Shown piece by piece: positions 7,204-10,724 of a stretch of DNA of 10,724 nucleotides. Position 1 is the stretch's first letter; each line of letters starts with the position of its first letter. The notes below the pieces were generated by a model that was not told the DNA's origin, did no database searches, and worked only from the letters and a program-made list of their open reading frames with translations. Source of the stretch: CAYXOX01 sp964466745 (GTDB lineage Bacteria > Pseudomonadota > Alphaproteobacteria > Rhodobacterales > Rhodobacteraceae); NCBI GenBank assembly GCA_964466745.1, contig CAYXOX010000110.1, positions 1-10,724 on the forward strand, read 5' to 3'. Position numbers and translations under genes: made by a program.

Positions 7204-8466
7204 ATGCATTCCAAGTTCAAGGCGTCGGTCGCGGCGCTGGCACTTTCTGCCGTGGCAGCACCGGCATTCGCCGAGGGTCACGGCCTTTCCGGCACGCTGC
7301 GGATCATGTCCGACATGTCCAACCCCGCGCCCCGCGCGGTGATGGAAGGCCTCGCCGCCCAGTTCGACGAGTTGCACCCCAACCTCGAGGTCGAGCTGGA
7401 GATCATCGACCGCGAAGCCTGGAAAACCCAGATCCGCAACGCGCTTTCCGCCAACCCGCCCGACGTGGTGAACTGGTACGCCGCCAACCGGATGCTGCCC
7501 TACGTCAATGCCGGGCTCTTCGCCGACGTCTCCGATCTGTGGGCCGAGCCCGAGTTCGAGGCGCTCGCCTCCACCAAGGGCGCGATGACCATCGACGGCA
7601 AGCAGTGGGGCGTGCCCTATACCTACTACCAGTGGGGCGTGTACTACCGGAAAGACATCTTCGACGAGCTGGGCCTGAGCGAACCGACGACCTGGGAAGA
7701 GGAGCTGGCCAACTGCCAGGCGATCCTCGATTCGGGCCGGAAGTGCTACACCATCGGCACCAAGTTCCTTTGGACGGCCGGCGGCTGGTTCGACTACATC
7801 AACTCGCGGACCAACGGGTACGATTTCCACATGGCGCTTGCCCGCGGCGAGGTCGAGTGGACCGACCCGCGCGTGCGCCAGACCTTCGAGAACTGGCGTC
7901 AGCTGATCGACATGGGCGCCTTCATCGACGATCACCAGACCTACAGCTGGCAGGAGGCTCTCCCCTTCATGCTGGAGGGCGAGGCGGCCGCCTACCTGAT
8001 GGGCAACTTCGCCGTGGCCGCCATGCGTGACGGCGGGCTCACCGACGACCAGATCGATTTCTACCAGTTCCCGGTGATCAACCCCGATGTCGATTACGCC
8101 GAGGATGCGCCGACCGACACGTTCCACATGGCCTCGGGCGCGCAGAACCCGGAAGCCGCTCTGGAATTCATGCGCTTCGTGACCTCGCCGGAAGTCCAGA
8201 CGGCCATCAACGCCGGCGACGCGCTCGGCCAGCTTCCGGTCAACGCGAACGCCAGCGTGGACGACGACAAGTTCCTCAACCAGGGCTTCGACATGCTCTC
8301 CAACAACGCCGGCGGCGGCGTGATGCAGTTCTTCGACCGCGACTTCCCGGCGGAGATGGCCTCCATCGGCATGGAAGGCCTGCAGGAGTTCATGGTGTTC
8401 CCCGACAACCTGGACGACATCCTCGAACGCCTCGAAGACGCGCGCCAGCGCATCTACGAAGGCTGA
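7204..8466 (+). CDS. Carbohydrate ABC transporter substrate-binding protein
   Basis: This 420-residue periplasmic binding protein is of the family 1 / MalE-UgpB type. It starts with a Sec signal peptide: basic Lys4 and Lys6, a hydrophobic Ala/Leu core, and a likely cut after APAFA at residue 23. There is no lipobox, so a soluble periplasmic form is expected. Visible family traits are LRIMSDMSNPAPRAVMEGLAAQF near the N-terminus, NPPDVVNWYA, the hinge segment QWGVPYTYYQWGVYYRKDIFDELG, FMLEGEAAAYLMGNFA and NPEAALEFMRFVTSPEVQ. Many Trp and Tyr residues (WYAAN, TYYQWGVYY, WTAGGWFDY) could stack on sugar rings. ATG 7204 has an AGGGAGG ribosome site (7192-7198). It heads the plus-strand operon with two permeases, while the ATPase is divergent. 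The exact sugar or polyol cannot be deduced. Confidence 0.94.
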   Translation: MHSKFKASVAALALSAVAAPAFAEGHGLSGTLRIMSDMSNPAPRAVMEGLAAQFDELHPNLEVELEIIDREAWKTQIRNALSANPPDVVNWYAANRMLPYVNAGLFADVSDLWAEPEFEALASTKGAMTIDGKQWGVPYTYYQWGVYYRKDIFDELGLSEPTTWEEELANCQAILDSGRKCYTIGTKFLWTAGGWFDYINSRTNGYDFHMALARGEVEWTDPRVRQTFENWRQLIDMGAFIDDHQTYSWQEALPFMLEGEAAAYLMGNFAVAAMRDGGLTDDQIDFYQFPVINPDVDYAEDAPTDTFHMASGAQNPEAALEFMRFVTSPEVQTAINAGDALGQLPVNANASVDDDKFLNQGFDMLSNNAGGGVMQFFDRDFPAEMASIGMEGLQEFMVFPDNLDDILERLEDARQRIYEG

Positions 8467-8480
8467 CCCTCACGAACGAG

Positions 8481-8506
8481 CGGGGGGCGGGTCAGCCCGC
8501 CCCCCG
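8481..8506 (+). terminator. Strong intra-operon hairpin after the binding-protein gene
   Basis: An 11-bp perfect stem (8481-8491 with 8496-8506; arms rich in G then C) closes a TCAG tip, 14 bases after the binding-protein stop and 31 bases before the DUF4260 start. There is no T-run. In ABC operons such hairpins commonly shield the upstream binding-protein mRNA or terminate only part of transcription. That would give much more binding protein than permease. Confidence 0.6.
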
Positions 8507-8537
8507 AACCGCCGGAACCCTGCGTTTGGAGGCACCC

Positions 8538-8909
8538 ATGCGCGACACGATCATCTGGCAACGTGTCGAAGGCGCGGCCGTGTTCCTGGCCGGGCTGGCG
8601 CTCTACGCGGCCGGTGACGCGCCGTTTTCGCTTTGGGTCGCAATCCTTGTTTTTCTGGCGCCGGATCTGACCTTTGCCGGCTATCTTGCCGGGCCTCGCA
8701 TCGGTGCGCTTCTTTACAATACCGCTCATGTCTACGCCTTCGGCCTGATCGTCATGGCCATCGGTGTGCTGGCTGCCGGGCCTGGGATCGTCGCGATCGG
8801 CACACTTTGGGTAATGCACTCGGGCTTCGACCGCGCGCTCGGCTACGGTCTGAAATCGACCGAAGGCTTTGGCGTGACGCATCTGGGCCGGATAGGGGCC
8901 GCCAAATGA
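8538..8909 (+). CDS. DUF4260 family small membrane protein
   Basis: This 123-residue hydrophobic protein resembles the DUF4260 family, whose function is unknown. Typical traits seen are FLAPDLTFAGYLAGPRIG (39-56), a YNTAHVYAFG segment (60-69), MHSGFDRALGYGLK (93-106) and the C-terminal GFGVTHLGRIG (110-120). About four membrane segments fit (roughly 11-27, 31-49, 58-79, 84-96), so it is probably in the inner membrane. ATG 8538 has GGAGG (8528-8532) five bases upstream. Its stop overlaps the permease start as ATGA at 8906-8909. The position between binding protein and first permease is unusual for a transporter operon. Codon use also differs: by hand count about 34 of 123 codons end in A or T (CTT six times), versus only about one in ten or fewer in the following two genes. 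This suggests later insertion. A direct role in transport is unproven. Confidence 0.8.
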   Translation: MRDTIIWQRVEGAAVFLAGLALYAAGDAPFSLWVAILVFLAPDLTFAGYLAGPRIGALLYNTAHVYAFGLIVMAIGVLAAGPGIVAIGTLWVMHSGFDRALGYGLKSTEGFGVTHLGRIGAAK

Positions 8910-9844
8910 CCAACGTCTCTCCCGCCGTTCCCGATCGCCACCCGCCCGTCAGGCGCGGATGGTACAGGCGCAACGAGATCCGCCTCACGCCCTGGCTCTT
9001 CCTGCTGCCGGGCATCCTGTTCTTCGCCGTGTACGTGATCCTGCCGATCTTCCAGTCGGTCTGGATCAGCTTCCACGAGTGGGACGGGCTGGGCGAAAAG
9101 ACGTGGGTCGGCACAGCCAACTACGAGCGACTGCTCACCGACGACCGCAAGTTCGAGGTCTCTTTCTGGAACAACATCAAGTGGTTGATCCTCTATCTTC
9201 TGGCGATCCCGGCCGGGCTCTTCATCGCGCTGTTCCTCAACCAGACGGTGCGGGGCATCCGCATCTACAAGTCGCTCTTCTTCTTTCCCTTCGTGCTCAG
9301 CCAGGTCGTCGTCGGCCTCGTGTTCTCGTGGTTCTACCTGCCGCGCGAGGGGCTGCTGAACGCGATCATCGGGGTGTTCGGCATGGGCCCCGTGAACATT
9401 CTCGGCGACCCGAGCCTCGCGACCTACGGCATCATTGCCGCCGGGCTCTGGCCGCAGACGGCCTATTGCATGATCCTCTATCTCACCGGGCTCAACGCCG
9501 TGGACCCCGAGCAGGTGGAGGCCGCCCGCCTCGACGGCGCCAAGGGCTGGCGCATGCTCTGGTTCGTCATCCTGCCGCAGTTGAGGCCGGCGACCTTCAT
9601 CGCCTTCGTGGTCACCATCATCGGCGCGCTGCGCTCGTTCGACCTGATCTCGGTGATGACCAACGGGGGGCCGTTCGGCTCCACCCGGGTGCTGAGCTTC
9701 TACATGTTCGAGGAGAGCCTGAGCGAATTCGGCTTCCGCATGGGCTATGGCGCGGCCATCGCGGTGGTGCTCTTCTTCATCATGCTCTTCTTCATCGTCT
9801 ACTTCCTCTGGCAGATGTGGCGCGACGAAAAGGAGGGCCGGTGA
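8906..9844 (+). CDS. Carbohydrate ABC transporter permease 1 (MalF/UgpA type)
   Basis: This 312-residue inner-membrane permease has six membrane segments, roughly 29-50, 90-112, 122-144, 172-195, 228-248 and 280-303. The cytoplasmic EAA loop is visible at 203-224 (QVEAARLDGA, then GWRMLWFVILPQLRP); this is the contact site for the ATPase. The TNGGPFGSTRVLSFYMFE stretch (252-269) is typical of MalF/UgpA/LacF proteins. ATG 8906 overlaps the DUF4260 stop by four bases and has AGGGG (8894-8898) upstream, so translation is probably coupled. A longer frame upstream overlaps DUF4260 entirely and lacks membrane character, so it is rejected. It should pair with the second permease at 10203 and the divergent UgpC/MalK-type ATPase. 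Unusually, an MmcQ/YjbR gene separates the two permeases. Confidence 0.95.
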   Translation: MTNVSPAVPDRHPPVRRGWYRRNEIRLTPWLFLLPGILFFAVYVILPIFQSVWISFHEWDGLGEKTWVGTANYERLLTDDRKFEVSFWNNIKWLILYLLAIPAGLFIALFLNQTVRGIRIYKSLFFFPFVLSQVVVGLVFSWFYLPREGLLNAIIGVFGMGPVNILGDPSLATYGIIAAGLWPQTAYCMILYLTGLNAVDPEQVEAARLDGAKGWRMLWFVILPQLRPATFIAFVVTIIGALRSFDLISVMTNGGPFGSTRVLSFYMFEESLSEFGFRMGYGAAIAVVLFFIMLFFIVYFLWQMWRDEKEGR

Positions 9845-10203
9845 TGCCCGTGACCCGCGCCGAGATCGACGCGATCTGCGCCGCCCTGCCCGGGGCAACC
9901 GAGGCGCACCCGCCCGAGCTGATCAGCTGGAAGGTGGGCGGCAAGATGTTCGCCTGCATCGGCGGGCAGGACGGTCGCGAGGGCGTCTCCGTCAAGTGCC
10001 CGGATGTCGAGACCGCGGCGATGCTGATCGAGACCGGCGCCGCGGCGAAGGCGAAATACTTCCACGCATCCTGGGTGCGACTCCATGCCGATGAGGCCGC
10101 CGTGGAGGACGTCCGGCACCGCATCGCCGTTTCCTACGACATCGTCCGGGCCGGCCTGAAGAAATCCGTGCGCGACCCGCTGCCCCCGCGGGAGGCGAGC
10201 TGA
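9844..10203 (+). CDS. MmcQ/YjbR family protein
   Basis: This 119-residue soluble protein belongs to the MmcQ/YjbR (DUF419) family. Key signs are LPGATEAHP (15-23), SWKVGGKMFACI (28-39), VSVKCPD (48-54), KYFHASWVRL (71-80) and the C-terminal SYDIVRAGLKK (97-107). Family members are small proteins with a CyaY-like fold, often suggested to bind DNA or to have a regulatory role, but no general function is established. It lies between the two permeases. The ATG (9844-9846) shares one base with the permease stop (TGATG) and has a strong AGGAGG at 9831-9836. The stop overlaps the second permease start the same way. An in-frame GTG at 9841 is a less likely start. Codon use matches the neighbours (about 10 of 119 codons end in A or T), so it looks long resident. 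The role beside a transporter is unknown. Confidence 0.85.
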   Translation: MPVTRAEIDAICAALPGATEAHPPELISWKVGGKMFACIGGQDGREGVSVKCPDVETAAMLIETGAAAKAKYFHASWVRLHADEAAVEDVRHRIAVSYDIVRAGLKKSVRDPLPPREAS

Positions 10204-10724
10204 TGTTTCCCCGCCCCATCGAGAGCCAATCGCGCGCCGCACAGATCACCTACCAGTCGCTGCTGCCGCTCGCACTGATCCTGTGGCTCCTGCCGCTGAT
10301 CGCCGTGGCACTGTTTTCCATCAAGCCCGACGCCGATTTCATCACCGGCAACTACTGGGGCTGGCCCAGTTCCTTCGAGGGGTTCACCAACTACGGGAAG
10401 GTGTTCTTCGAAAGCGACATGCCGCGTTACCTGCTCAACTCCGTTATGATCACGGTTCCGACGGTCATCGGGGCGGTGGCGCTTTCCTCGATGACAGGCT
10501 TCGCGCTGGGCATCTACAGGTTCAACGGCAACCTCCTGATCTTCTTCATGTTCATCGCCGGCAATTTCGTGCCGTTCCAGATCCTGATGGTCCCGGTGCG
10601 CGACCTGACGGTCTCGATGAACCTCTACGACACCAAGCTGGGGCTCGTGCTGTTCCACATCGCCTTCCAGACGGGGTTCTGCACGCTCTTCATGCGCAAC
10701 TTCATCCGAGCGCTTCCGCGCGAG
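10203..10724 (+). CDS. Carbohydrate ABC transporter permease 2 (MalG/UgpE type), partial
   Basis: The first 174 codons are in the window and the gene continues past its end. Membrane segments are visible at about 19-39, 80-103, 110-132 and 146-166. PFQILMVPVRDL (124-135), LYDTKLGLVLFHIAF (141-155) and FMRNFIRALPRE (163-174) are hallmark MalG/UgpE residues that lead into the EAA loop, which starts at the cut. ATG 10203 overlaps the MmcQ/YjbR stop (TGATG), with GGAGG at 10191-10195 seven bases upstream. It would form the heterodimeric channel with the first permease, powered by the ATPase encoded at 5190-6242. Downstream genes, probably catabolic enzymes or further transport parts, are not visible, so the substrate remains undecided. 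Confidence 0.93.
   Translation, partial: MFPRPIESQSRAAQITYQSLLPLALILWLLPLIAVALFSIKPDADFITGNYWGWPSSFEGFTNYGKVFFESDMPRYLLNSVMITVPTVIGAVALSSMTGFALGIYRFNGNLLIFFMFIAGNFVPFQILMVPVRDLTVSMNLYDTKLGLVLFHIAFQTGFCTLFMRNFIRALPRE

Noticed and set aside
8843..9898. 351-codon minus-strand frame over permease 1
   Set aside because: It is extremely rich in His, Glu and Arg, the antisense image of a hydrophobic membrane protein. No start context or domain is visible.

Overview
The window is chromosomal DNA of very high GC content. The gene set suggests an alphaproteobacterium close to Rhodobacterales/Paracoccaceae: an NADP-type isocitrate dehydrogenase tail, TypA, a small DUF4260 protein, an MmcQ/YjbR protein, and an IclR-controlled CUT1-type sugar ABC transporter. 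This assignment is inferred from protein character, without any database search. No mobile element, CRISPR array, tRNA or rRNA was seen.

Left part (1-3283): the 3' end of isocitrate dehydrogenase is followed by two strong hairpins. It faces a minus-strand exported dienelactone-hydrolase-like protein. A YitT-family membrane protein diverges from that hydrolase. It converges, with only 15 bp between stop codons, on a small unrecognised 77-residue protein that carries an N-terminal hydrophobic segment. That small gene is divergent from a LysR-family regulator.

Centre (3284-5189): the ribosome-associated GTPase TypA/BipA stands alone and is followed by a GC-rich hairpin that separates it from convergent transporter genes.

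Right part (5190-10724): this is a carbohydrate ABC transport locus organised as two divergent operons. On the minus strand, an IclR-type regulator overlaps by 4 bp (ATGA) with a UgpC/MalK-type ATPase. On the plus strand lie a periplasmic binding protein, a DUF4260 membrane protein, the first permease, an MmcQ/YjbR protein and the second permease, which is cut by the window end. The 152-bp divergent region holds a promoter-like pair (TTGACA/TAGAAT) and, just downstream, a perfect GGTTCC-N7-GGAACC inverted repeat that is a good candidate IclR-family operator. A strong hairpin lies between the binding-protein gene and the rest, probably setting the high binding-protein to permease ratio.

The most unusual observation is that two small genes unrelated to known ABC parts (DUF4260 and MmcQ/YjbR) are each inserted between transporter components and joined to the following permease by overlapping stop/start codons. 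The DUF4260 gene has clearly lower third-position GC than the genes after it, which suggests separate acquisition. Nothing here proves a new system. The interleaved, translationally coupled layout is the best lead.
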